From NCBI GenBank assembly GCA_963703895.1, contig CAVPFX010000003.1, forward strand, positions 620,001 to 684,000: a stretch of DNA of 64,000 nt. The letters are read 5' to 3'. The DNA comes from VRUE01 sp963703895 (GTDB lineage: Bacteria; Actinomycetota; Thermoleophilia; Solirubrobacterales; 70-9). Positions 33,746 through 43,220 of the stretch are shown in pieces. The notes beneath the pieces were generated by a model that saw nothing but the letters and a program-made list of their open reading frames with translations, was not told where the DNA came from and ran no database searches. The number at the start of each line of letters is the position of its first letter. Position 1 is the stretch's first letter. The position numbers and the translations under genes were made by a program.

Positions 33746-36700
33746 ATGCCGCTGAAACTGATCCACGGACCCCCGAACTCAGGCCGCGCCGGTCGCATCC
33801 GGCGCGGCCTGCTCGACGTCCTCGATCGCGATCCGGTCCTCGTCGTCCCCACCCTCGACGACGTCTACGCCTTCGAGCGAGAGCTCTGCGCGAACGGGGC
33901 GGTGCTCGGCGCCGACGTGATGACCTTCGGTGGCCTGTTCGGGGCGGTGGCCACGGCGGGCGGCGCCCCGCCGGGCACGGTCCTCACCCCGGCGCAGCGC
34001 CTCGGCGCCGTCGCCGCGGCGGTGAGCGAGCGGCGCTCGGAGCTGGGACCGCTGCGCGGCTCCGCCCTGCAGTCCGGCTTTCCGCTGGCGCTGGAGCGCC
34101 TGCTCGACGAGCTGCAGGGCGCGGGGCTCGAGCCGGCGGACGTCGAAGCGGCGGCGGGGACGCTCGAGGGCTCGGCCTACCTCGGCGACATCTCGGCCCT
34201 CTTCGGCGCCTACGCGCGAGTGCGCGACGGGCTCGGAACGGTCGATACCCACGGCATCGCGCGCGATGCGATCGGGCTGCTCGGAGCCGGAGAGCGAGTT
34301 CTGGCGGCGGCCGGTCTTCCTCTACGGGCTCGACGACCTGACCCCCAACCAGCTCGAGCCTGATCCGCGGACTGCCGCGGTCGCCGAGGTGACCGTGGCG
34401 CTGCCCTTACGAGAGAGGACACACGGCGCTCGAGGCCCGCAACGTGCCGCTGCTCGAATCGCTCGAGCAGATCGGGATCGATTCGCGCGAGGAGACCCTC
34501 GCCGACCCCGGCAACACCGACTCGCCGCTGCTCTTCCACCTCGAGCGGGGCTTCGGCGCGGTCGAGCCCGAGCGCCGCCCCCTCGACGAGAGCCTCACTT
34601 CCCTGCGCTCGGCCGGCGAGCGCGGTGAGGCCGAGGCGATAGCCGGTCGAGGTGGCGCGCCTGCTCGCCGACGGCTGCGAGCCGGAGCAGATCGCGATCG
34701 TCGTCCGCGACCCGGCGCGGCGCGGCCCGCTGATCGCCTCGGTGCTCGAGTCCTACGGGGTGCCGACCGCGCTCGAGGCGGAGGTGCCGGCCTCGACCAC
34801 CTCGGTCGGGGGCTCGTTGATGGCGCTGTTGGAAGCCGTGCTGGGGACCGGCCGCGCGGCCGATTTGCTGCGCTACCTGCGCGGCCCGTCCGGCCTCTCG
34901 CCGGGGCGGATCGATTGGTTCGAGCGCAGGCTGCGCCGCGATCGGGTTCAGACAGCGGCGGAGGCGCTGCAGCTCTGGAAGGAGAAATACGAGGAGCCGC
35001 TGGAGGCCGTCGCCCAGCTCCGCGAGTCCGCCGGCAGACCGGCCGATCTGAGCGCCGAAGTCGGGACCGTCGCCGCGACGATGGGCAGCCGCGTCGGCTC
35101 CGAGCTGGAGGCGCGCACCGCCGCCGCGATCGCAACCGCGATGTCCGAGCGGGCCGAGCTGGAGGGACTGGCGCCGCTGCCCGAATCGCTCGCGCGCGCG
35201 CTGGCCGGAATCCGGGTGCGGGTGTGGAGCGGCCCGGTCGAGGACCGAGTCAGGATCGCCGACCCCCGCCAGGTCCGGGCGGCGCGTTTCGACAACGTCT
35301 TCGTCGCCTCCCTACAGGATGGGGAGTTCCCGCGCGGCGCCGCCCACACCGACCCGTTCCTATCCGAACGCCAACGCGCTTCGCTCGGCCTGCAACCGCG
35401 CCACGACAGCACCGCCGAGGAGCGCTACCTCTTCCACGTCTGCCTGGCGCTGCCGAAACGCCGACTCTTCCTCTCCTACCGCGACAGCGACGAGAACGGC
35501 GCCGCCGAGGCGCCCTCGCCCTTCCTCGAGGACGTGATGCAAATGATGGAGCCGGGCGAAGGCGAGATCCGCGGCCGCGGCCTGGCCGAGGTGGTCCACG
35601 GAGTCGCCGAGGCGCCGTCGGAGACCGAGCTGGCGCGGGCGATCGCCGCGCGCGGACCCGCCGCCGAGCCGAACCGCCTGCTGCAGATCGCCGGCGCCGA
35701 GGGCACGACCTCCGAGCGGATCAAGGAGCGGCTGGCGAGCGCCGCCCGAGCCGAGGCCGCCAGCCGCGCCCCGGGGCCGCTCTCGAACCCGGCCGTGCTC
35801 GCCGCACTCGGCGAGGTTCACGCCTACGGCGGCACCACCCTCGAGGGGTTCGACGTCTGCTCCTACCGCTGGTTCGTCTCGCACGAGCTCGCCCCGCAAC
35901 CGCTCGATCCCGCTCCCGATCCACTTGTCCAGGGCGGCATCGTGCACGCGGTTCTCTACTCCCTCTATAAGGAGCGCCCGGGGGGCGACGTGTTGCCCAG
36001 GCCAGGCTCCCTCAGCGCCTGGATCGTCCGCGGCCGGGAGCTGGTCGCGGAAGTCGCCGAAGCGAGAGGACCTCGGCCAGCACCCAGCCGAGCGGGCGAT
36101 GTTCGCCCGGGTCGAAGGCCTGCTCGCTCGCTTCCTCGGCGAGGAGGCGCAGCGTGAGCCGGCCGGCTTCGAGCCCTGGCTGCTCGAGGCCGGCTTCTCG
36201 GAGTCCGAAGAGGTCGAGCAACCCGCGCTCGAGATCGACGGCTGGCGCCTGCACGGCGCTATCGACCGGGTCGACCGGGCAGCGGACGGCCGCGCCCTCG
36301 TGCTCGATTACAAGCTCTCGAGCAAAGTCTCGCCGCGGGTGAAGCTCGAGGAGGAGGCAAAGCTGCAGTTGCAGCTCTACCTGCTTGCCGTCGCCGAGCT
36401 CTGGGGGGCGGAGATCGTCGGCGGCCTCTACCACCCGCTGCGCGCCACCTCGGAGCGGCGGCCACGGGGCGTGGTGCGCGAGGACGCCGCGGCCGACCTC
36501 TCCGGCTACGGGCTCTCCAAGACCGACCGGGTCGACAACGAGGAGTTCGAGGCGATGCTCGGCGATGCTCGGCGCCGCGCCGGCGAGATCGTCGCCCGCA
36601 TGCGGGCCGGGCAGATCGACCGCGACCCGGGTCCGCGCGAGGGCCTGCGCAACCACGGCATCTGCCCCGCCTTCTGCGACTTCGCGCCGATCTGCCGCCG

Positions 36701-36752
36701 CGACCGGGCGCCGGTGGAGCCGGCCGCCGAGGACGAGGAGGACGAGCAGTGA
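33746..36752 (+). CDS. addB: AddB-like helicase-nuclease subunit, four +1 frameshifts
   Basis: Subunit of the AddAB double-strand-break resection complex. The frame switches near 34289, 34408, 34645 and 36060; deleting one base at each gives one ~1000-aa protein. Pieces in order: N-terminal nucleotide-binding-like part (LIHGPPNSGRAGR); FLYGLDDLTPNQL; ERGHTALEARNVPLLESLEQ; ADGCEPEQIAIVVRDPARRG; ASLQDGEFPRGAAHTDPFLS; AEERYLFHVCLALPKRRL. The C-terminal nuclease has VLDYKLSSKVS, and Fe-S-type cysteines occur in FDVCSYRWF and CPAFCDFAPIC. Walker A is degenerate (GPPNSGRA), as in helicase-dead AddB. It overlaps addA by 4 bp (GTGA). Confidence 0.85.
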
Positions 36753-39700
36753 GCGAGCGGGAGCCAACGGCGGAGCAGCGGGCGGCAATCGAGGCGAGCG
36801 CCGCCGAGGTCATGATCGAGGCGGGCGCTGGAACCGGCAAGACCGGCGTCATGGTCGATCGCTACTGCCGGCTGGTCTGCGAGCAGGGCGTCTCGCCGGA
36901 CGCCGTCCTCGCCTTCACCTTCACCGACAAGGCCGCCGCCGAGCTGCGCCAACGGATCCGCGGCGAGACTCGAGCGACGCGCCGAGGACGGGTCGGAGCG
37001 CGCCCGCGAGCTGCTGCCGGGGCTCGGCAGTGCCTGGGTGACGACGATCCACGGCTTCTGCAACCGGCTGCTCTCGGCCCACCCGGTCGCCGTCGGCATC
37101 GACCCCAGGTTCCGGGTGCTGGACGGCCCGGAGACCGAGCGGGCGGCCGGAGAGGCGTTTGATGAGGCACTCGAGGAGTTCCTCGCGGTGAGCGACCGCG
37201 GTCGCGAGGAGATGGTCGCGGCGTTCGACATCGGTGGGCTGCGGGCGATCGTGATCGGCGCGCACGCCGAGCTGCGCAGCCGCGGCGCGGCCGAGCCCCA
37301 ACTGCCCGAGCAGCCCGAGCCGGACGCGCCCGGTGCGCTGCGCCACGCCGCCGCCGTCGCGGCCGAGGCGCTGGCCGAGCTCAAGCCCGGCAGCGCCAAT
37401 CACGAGCTGGTGGAGCGGGTGCTCGCCCTGCTCGACGGAACCGAGGGCCTTCCCGGCCTCGATGAGCTTGCCTCACTGCGAACCGGCAGCAAGGCAAAAC
37501 CGATGGTCGCCTACAAGGAGGCGGTCGAGGCGGCGCTGAGCCGCGTCGCCGAGGCCGGCGAGGGCGGCCTCGCCTACCGCCACGTCGCCGCGCTCCTGCA
37601 GCTCTTCTCCGCCCGCTTCGCGGTGGCCAAGGAAAGGCGCGCCGGGATCGACTTCGAGGACCTGCAGCTGCTGGCGGTGCGACTGCTCGAGCGGACCGAG
37701 ACGGGAGCCGCCTACCGGGCCCGCTTCAGCCATCTCCTCGTCGACGAGTTCCAAGACACCAACCGCCTGCAGCTACGCCTGATCGAAGCGCTGCGCGGAC
37801 CGAAGTGCCAGCTGATGGTGGTCGGCGACGAGCTGCAGTCGATCTACGGCTTCCGGCACGCCGACCTCGACGTCTTCCGCGAACGGCGCGAGGCGATCGA
37901 GGCCAGCCCCAGCGGCGAGGCGATCCCGCTGACCGGCAACTTCCGCTCCCGGCCCGAGGTGATCGGCGCCGTCAACGCGATCGGCGAGCGACTGCTGCCC
38001 AGCTACACGCCGCTGCGGGTCGGTGCACTCCCGGCCGAGACCCAGCCAGTGGGAGACGGCCCGGCGGTGGAGATGCTGCTGACCGGCCGCGAGGGCTGGG
38101 ACGACGGCGAGATCCAGCTCGAACCGGTGACCGACGCCCGCACCCCGGCAAGCCAGCTGGCCGAGGCGCGCTTTCTCGCCCTGCGCCTGCGCGAGCTCGC
38201 CGACCAGGGGGTCGAGCGCGGCGGCATGGTGGTGCTGCTGCGCGCCTTCACCCGCCTCGACGCCTACGAGGACTCGCTGCAGCGGGCCGGCCTGCGGCCC
38301 TACGTGGTCGGCGGCCGCGGCTACTGGTCCCAGCAGCAGGTGGCCGACGTCTGCGCCCTGCTCGCCACGATCGCCAACCCGCTCGACGACCAGGCGCTGC
38401 TCGGAGCACTGGCCTCGCCCGCCTGCGGCGTGACCCCCGACACGCTCTGGCTGTTGCGCGCCGCGGCAGGCAGGGGCCGCCAGATCTGGCCGACGATCAA
38501 GCAGGTGGCGGGACTGGGTGAGGATGAGCGCGTCGACGTCGAGCGGCTAGAGCAGATCCCGGCGGGAGAGCTGTCGTTGCTGCGCCGGTTCGCCGAGACG
38601 GTCGCGGAGCTGCGCCGCCGGTCGACCTCGCTCTCGCTCAGCGGCTTGATCGACGCCGCGGTGACGGAGACGGGCTATGACCTCGCGGTGCTGATGCGCC
38701 CCGCGGGCGAGATGCGCTTCGCCAACGTGCGCAAGCTGATGCGCCTCGCCGCCGAGTTCGAGAGCGCCGAGGGTCGCGATCTGCGCGGCCTGCTCGACTT
38801 CCTCGCCGCCCGGGCCGACGCCGACGCCGACGCGCAGGCAGCAACCGCGGTCGAGGGTCACGACGGGGTGCGGATCATGACCATCCACAGCGCCAAGGGC
38901 CTCGAGTTCGACGTGGTCGCGATCCCCCACCTCTCCCGCGGCCTGCTCCCCTCCACCCGCACCCCACTGCTCACCCTCGGCCGCGAGCAGGAGACGCCGC
39001 GCGTGGGGATGCAGTTGCGCCGCCTCGGGGCGCGTGGGATCAACCTCTACGCTCAGCGCGAGCTCGCCGAGGAGGCGCAGAAGCGCGAAGCGGAGGAGGA
39101 GCTGCGCCTCTTCCACGTGGCGGCGACGCGAGCCCGCCAGCGGCTCCTCTTGAGCGGCGTCGTCAGCCCCTCCCCGCCGTCCCGGGAGAGCCACGGCAAA
39201 GCCGTGATCGAGCGGATCGCCGCGGCGTTCGAGATCGACCGCGAGGGCGACTCGACGATCGCGGTCGCCGCACCCGAGCCCAGGCCGGGGCTGGAGGCAA
39301 CGCTCGGGCCGTCGACGATCGCGGTTCGCGTCAACCTCGCCTCGCCCGAGCGGGCGAGGGAGCTGACCGCGATCCGCAGGGAGGCCGAGGAGTCACGAGA
39401 CGTCGGCGAGGGCCCGGCGCCCCTGGTGGCGCAACGGGCGGCAAAGAGCGCCCGGCGCCCCCTCTCCTATACCGCGATCTCGGCCCACGGCGAGGACTTC
39501 ACGGACCGGCCCCCGGATAGCGATCGGGCGCTGCGCGAGAGAGACGAGGGCGGGCGGACGGACGACGCAGCGGCCCGGGGCATAGCCGTGCACGCGCTGC
39601 TCGAGTGGAGCCAGGCCAACGACTGGCAGGCGCCAAGCGCGGAGCTGGTCCGCCGCATCTCCAGATCGGGTGAGGTGAGCGACTCCGAGCTTCTCCGAGG

Positions 39701-40116
39701 CGGCCCTGCTGACTCCCTTCAAGGCCTGGCTCGACTCCGACTTCTTCGGCGAGCGCGTGCGGAACGCGAGGAAGAGCCGGGCCGAGGTGCCGCTGCTGGT
39801 CGAAGTCGCCGGCACCGTCCTGCGCGGCTCGATCGACCTCTTGATCGAGGACGAGGGAAAGCCGCCACTGATCGTCGACTACAAGACCGACCGGGTCGAC
39901 GACGGCGAACCGGCCGCGCTCGTCGGCCGCTACGAGATCCAGCAGGCGATCTACGCCCTCGCGGTCGCCGAGGCATGCAGCGCCTCAGAGGTCGAGCTCG
40001 CTTACGTCTTCCTCGAGCGTCCCGAGGAACCGGTGCTGAGGCGATGGGGACAGGTCGAGATCGAGGCCGGCAGAGCCAAGCTCGAGACCGAGATCGCCAG
40101 GCTCAGAGACGATTGA
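36749..40116 (+). CDS. addA: AddA-like UvrD-family helicase-nuclease, two +1 frameshifts
   Basis: Motor and nuclease subunit of AddAB, ~1120 aa once two single extra bases (near 36968 and 39691) are ignored. Helicase motifs: Walker A IEAGAGTGKTGVM, FTFTDKAAAELRQR, TTIHGFCNRLL, Walker B VDEFQDTNRLQL, GDELQSIYGFR, LTGNFRSRPEVIG, IMTIHSAKGLEFDVVAI and VAATRARQRLLL. The C-terminal PD-(D/E)xK nuclease has SIDLLIEDEGKPPLIVDYKT. The start is GTG 36749 overlapping addB. It ends one base before the convergent xseB. Confidence 0.88.
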
Positions 40117-40353
40117 TCAGACGGAGTCCGGGGAGGCGGAGGAAGCAAGCTTCGTCGCCAACTCGTCGAGCTTGAGCTCCTTCAAGTCCTCGCCGACGGC
40201 GTCCAGCTCCGCGGTGCAGTAGGTGACCAGGTCGCGGCCCTCGCGGCAGAGGTCGAGCGTCTCGCGCAGTCCGGCCTGGCCGGAGTCGAGCCGGTCGATG
40301 ATCTGCTCCAAGCGCTCCACCGCAACCTCATAACTTTCCGGCTTCTCCGTCAC
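40117..40353 (-). CDS. xseB: Exodeoxyribonuclease VII small subunit
   Basis: 78 aa, the usual size. It binds XseA to form the single-strand exonuclease. Family pattern: YEVAVERLEQIIDRLDSGQA, then LRETLDLCREGRDLVTYCTA. Overlaps xseA by 4 bp, so translation is coupled. Abuts addA tail-to-tail without spacing. Confidence 0.92.
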   Translation of the reverse strand: MTEKPESYEVAVERLEQIIDRLDSGQAGLRETLDLCREGRDLVTYCTAELDAVGEDLKELKLDELATKLASSASPDSV

Positions 40354-41672
40354 TCGCTCTCCTCGATCTTGGCCCCGACACTGCCGTCGGCGAAGCGCAG
40401 TCTGACGCGCTCGGCGGCTGCCGCGCCGGCCGTGTCGGTCACCGGCTCACCCTCGCCGTCCTCGACCAGCGCGTAGCCGCGCTCCAGGGTGCGCTCGGGT
40501 TCGTGGGCGCGCAGCGCGACCTCGGCCCGGTGCAGCGCCGCCCGCCGGCGCTCCATTTCGGCCCCGGCGGCACGGCGCCGCGCCCGCTCGAGCACGACCG
40601 TGGCGAGGCGGCGCTGGAAATCGAGCCGCTCGGCGACACCGCGTTCGGAGGCGGCGCGGATCTCCCGCGTCTTCTGGTTCAGGGCGAGGCGCTCGCGCCG
40701 CAGCGCCCGGGCCGGGCCGCGCGCCAGGGCGACAAGGTGCGGCGTGCGGGCGCGCACCGCGCCCTCGGCCGCACGGGAGAGCGAGGCGACGGCGCGCTCG
40801 AGGCCGAGACGGGCGAGCCCACAGTCGAGCGGAATGACCGCCTCGGCGGCGTGGGTCGGGGTCGAACAGGCGACCGCGGCGACATCGTCGATCAGGGTCG
40901 AGTCGCGCTCATGGCCGACGGCGCTGATCACCGGCACGCGCAGCATCGCCACGGTGCGGCAGAGCGTCTCGTCGCAAAAGGCCCAGAGGTCGGCGAGGCT
41001 GCCACCGCCGCGACTGACCACGATCGCCTCGACCTGCGGCTGCGCCGCCAGGTCCTGGATCGCCGCCGTTATCGCCGGCGCCGCGTGACGGTCCTGGACC
41101 GGGGCGAAGGCCCAGACCACGGTGCCCGCCCAGCCACGCCGCCGCAGGCCGGCCAAGAGGTCGCGGCGGGCGGCGCCGGCCTCGGCCGTGACCACCCCGA
41201 TCGTCTTCGGCAGAACCGGGCGCCGCAGTTGCCCCTGCAGCTCGAAGAGCCCCTCGACTTTGAGCTGCTTGCGCAACGCCTCGAGCCGGGCCAGCAGGTC
41301 GCCCTCGCCGGCCAGGCGCACGTGCGTGGCGCGGAAGGAGAAGCTGGGCGAGGCCTGGCCGCCGCCGGGGTAGTAGTCGGGCCCGCCGGCGATCACGACT
41401 TCGGCGCCATCGCGCAGGGCGCCGTCCGGAAGCCCCGCCTTGTCGAGGTCGTCGAGCCAGATCGCGCAGGGAACCGCGCCCTCGCCGTCGCGCAGCTCGA
41501 AGTAGGCCTGCACCTTGCTGCGACCGACGCCGGTGACCTCGCCGATCAGCAGCACTCGGGCGCGGCGGCGCATCTCCTCCTGCAGCTTGCGGGCGTAGCG
41601 CCCGACCGCAAAGGGCCCGGGGAGGTCCGGGGCCTTGGCGGCTATGTGGTGCGGTTCCAGCGTCTCGCCCAC
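40350..41672 (-). CDS. xseA: Exodeoxyribonuclease VII large subunit
   Basis: 440 aa, full length. The N-terminal OB-fold (~18-110: PFAVGRYARKLQEEM, VLLIGEVTGVGRSKVQAYFE) binds single-stranded DNA. The catalytic core has IGVVTAEAGAARRDLLAGLR, VEAIVVSRGGGSLADLWAF, PVISAVGHERDSTLIDDVA and STPTHAAEAVIPLD; a coiled-coil follows. The start is GTG 41672, which overlaps the HxlR gene by 31 bp; I see no better start. Confidence 0.93.
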   Translation of the reverse strand: MGETLEPHHIAAKAPDLPGPFAVGRYARKLQEEMRRRARVLLIGEVTGVGRSKVQAYFELRDGEGAVPCAIWLDDLDKAGLPDGALRDGAEVVIAGGPDYYPGGGQASPSFSFRATHVRLAGEGDLLARLEALRKQLKVEGLFELQGQLRRPVLPKTIGVVTAEAGAARRDLLAGLRRRGWAGTVVWAFAPVQDRHAAPAITAAIQDLAAQPQVEAIVVSRGGGSLADLWAFCDETLCRTVAMLRVPVISAVGHERDSTLIDDVAAVACSTPTHAAEAVIPLDCGLARLGLERAVASLSRAAEGAVRARTPHLVALARGPARALRRERLALNQKTREIRAASERGVAERLDFQRRLATVVLERARRRAAGAEMERRRAALHRAEVALRAHEPERTLERGYALVEDGEGEPVTDTAGAAAAERVRLRFADGSVGAKIEESE

Positions 41673-41986
41673 TGCTTCAGCTCGCCGATCGTCGGCCCCA
41701 GTTCGGCGCCCTTCTCGGTGAGGGAATAGGTGACGCGCACGGGAGTGCCCGATTCGACCTCGCGCTCGACCAGGTCCTCCAGCTCGAGCTCACGCAAGCG
41801 CTGGGAGAGCAACCGATCGGAGAGCCCCGGCACGGCCCGGGCCAACTCCGCGAAGCGCAGCGGCCCCCCGGTGAGGGCGCAGATAATGGCCCCGGTCCAG
41901 CGCTTGCCGATCAGCTCGATCGCCGCGTGAAAGTGCGGGCAGACGCCGTTGCCGGCCTGATTTTGGGTCGATGACCCGGCCTCCAC
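41642..41986 (-). CDS. HxlR-family transcriptional regulator
   Basis: 114 aa from GTG 41986, the normal length of the family; the frame is open further upstream, but no homology is seen there. HxlR pattern: Cys near the start (GVCPHFHAAIELIGKRWTG), ICALTGGPLRFAELARAVPG, SDRLLSQRLRELELEDLVER and YSLTEKGAELGPTIGELKQW. Such proteins respond to aldehydes or oxidants through the cysteine in some species. It overlaps xseA. A CTTAC-N5-GTAAG site lies 14 bp upstream. Confidence 0.85.
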   Translation of the reverse strand: MEAGSSTQNQAGNGVCPHFHAAIELIGKRWTGAIICALTGGPLRFAELARAVPGLSDRLLSQRLRELELEDLVEREVESGTPVRVTYSLTEKGAELGPTIGELKQWARRWNRTT

Positions 41987-41999
41987 GTAGTCCAGCGAG

Positions 42000-42014
42000 C
42001 TTACCGAACGTAAG
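42000..42014. promoter_or_regulatory. Candidate HxlR operator
   Basis: Perfect CTTAC-N5-GTAAG inverted repeat 14-28 bp upstream of the HxlR start and just after the end of the MarP-like gene. HxlR-type regulators often bind short TTAC/GTAA palindromes at their own promoters. Inference from position and symmetry. Confidence 0.5.
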
Positions 42015-42026
42015 TGACGGGCCCGG

Positions 42027-43172
42027 CTAGCCGGTGCAAGGGCCGGTGTCGACTGGCGCCAGCGACCCTGCCAGAGCGTCTTCGACGACCTCGTCGGGGA
42101 CGGCAAAGCCGCCGGGCGTTCCGGTCGTGGTGGCGGCGAAAACGGTGCCGAGGACGCGGCCGCGATCGTCGACCAGGGGGCCGCCGGAATTGCCGCTGCG
42201 GACGTTGCCGCGCAGCGAGGCGATCGAGCGGCGGATCGGGCCGCGGCCGTAGGAGTCCTCACTGATCGTGTCGCGGGTCTCGCCGAGGCGGGCCGGGGCG
42301 ACCGCGTAGGGACCGTTCTCCGGATAACCCAGCACCGCTGCCGCCGTGCCCGAGCTCGGCTCGAGCGCGATCGTCAACCGCGGCAGCTCCGCATCCACGT
42401 GCAGGAGGGCGAGATCGTTTTCGGGGTCGTAGTGCACAGGCGTCGCCGTCAGCGAGGCGCCGCCGGGAGTGGTCACGCTGGTGTCGTCCTCACCGGCGAC
42501 GACATGGGCGTTGGTGACGACCAGTCCGGGGCCCGCCACCCAGCCAGAGCCCTCGACGCCAAGCCCACAAGCAGTACCGAGGACGCGGACCACCGAGCCT
42601 TCGGCGCGAGCCACGTCGGGATCGGCCGCAATCGCTGGATCCGGCGCCGCCACGGGGGCGCTCGGCCCAATGATCGAGGGCGCCGGATCGACGCGGTCGA
42701 GCGCGTGCAGAATTGGGCCCGAGGGCGGCAACACTTCGTTGAGGCTGCGCAGGATCACCGATCCCTGCACGTCGGCCCGCAGCCGCGCGGTTCCGGGCGC
42801 GTGCAGGACGACCGCCCCGAAGACCCAAACCAAGCCCAGCGCGACTGAGGCAATCAGGGCCGCGCCACCCGCGCCGTCGGCGAGGTGCAACACGCCCCTG
42901 TTGCGGATCAACCGCGAGCGCAGCCCCAGGGCGAGGCCCTCCAGGGTCACCGCGACGAGCGCGCCGGCGATCAGCGCGCCAAGCGCCGCACAGAGCGGCG
43001 CGTAGGGCGATGAGGACCCTTGATTGAGCACCAACGGCGCAATGCGACTGCCCGTAAATGCCCCCACCGCAAAGCCGATCAGGGTGAGCGTGCCGACGAT
43101 CAGCCCCTGGCGGTAGCCCCAGAGTCCCAGCGCCAAGGTGAAGGCGATGATTGCCCAGTCGAGAACGGTCAT
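42027..43172 (-). CDS. MarP-like membrane serine protease (CvpA plus trypsin-like domains)
   Basis: 381 aa. The N-terminus (~1-115) is a four-helix CvpA-type membrane domain (LDWAIIAFTLALGLWGYRQG). The periplasmic C-terminal half is trypsin-like: His in VVTNAHVVAGED, Asp in YDPENDLALLHVD, Ser in VRSGNSGGPLVDD. This layout is that of mycobacterial MarP (Rv3671c), needed for acid resistance through cell-wall hydrolase cleavage. It is divergent from the penicillin-binding protein at 43221 with 48 bp between starts, supporting a cell-envelope role. Confidence 0.88.
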   Translation of the reverse strand: MTVLDWAIIAFTLALGLWGYRQGLIVGTLTLIGFAVGAFTGSRIAPLVLNQGSSSPYAPLCAALGALIAGALVAVTLEGLALGLRSRLIRNRGVLHLADGAGGAALIASVALGLVWVFGAVVLHAPGTARLRADVQGSVILRSLNEVLPPSGPILHALDRVDPAPSIIGPSAPVAAPDPAIAADPDVARAEGSVVRVLGTACGLGVEGSGWVAGPGLVVTNAHVVAGEDDTSVTTPGGASLTATPVHYDPENDLALLHVDAELPRLTIALEPSSGTAAAVLGYPENGPYAVAPARLGETRDTISEDSYGRGPIRRSIASLRGNVRSGNSGGPLVDDRGRVLGTVFAATTTGTPGGFAVPDEVVEDALAGSLAPVDTGPCTG

Positions 43173-43220
43173 CGATCAAATGATGAGGGACACCCGGCCC
43201 CTGCACTACCTTTCACGAAA

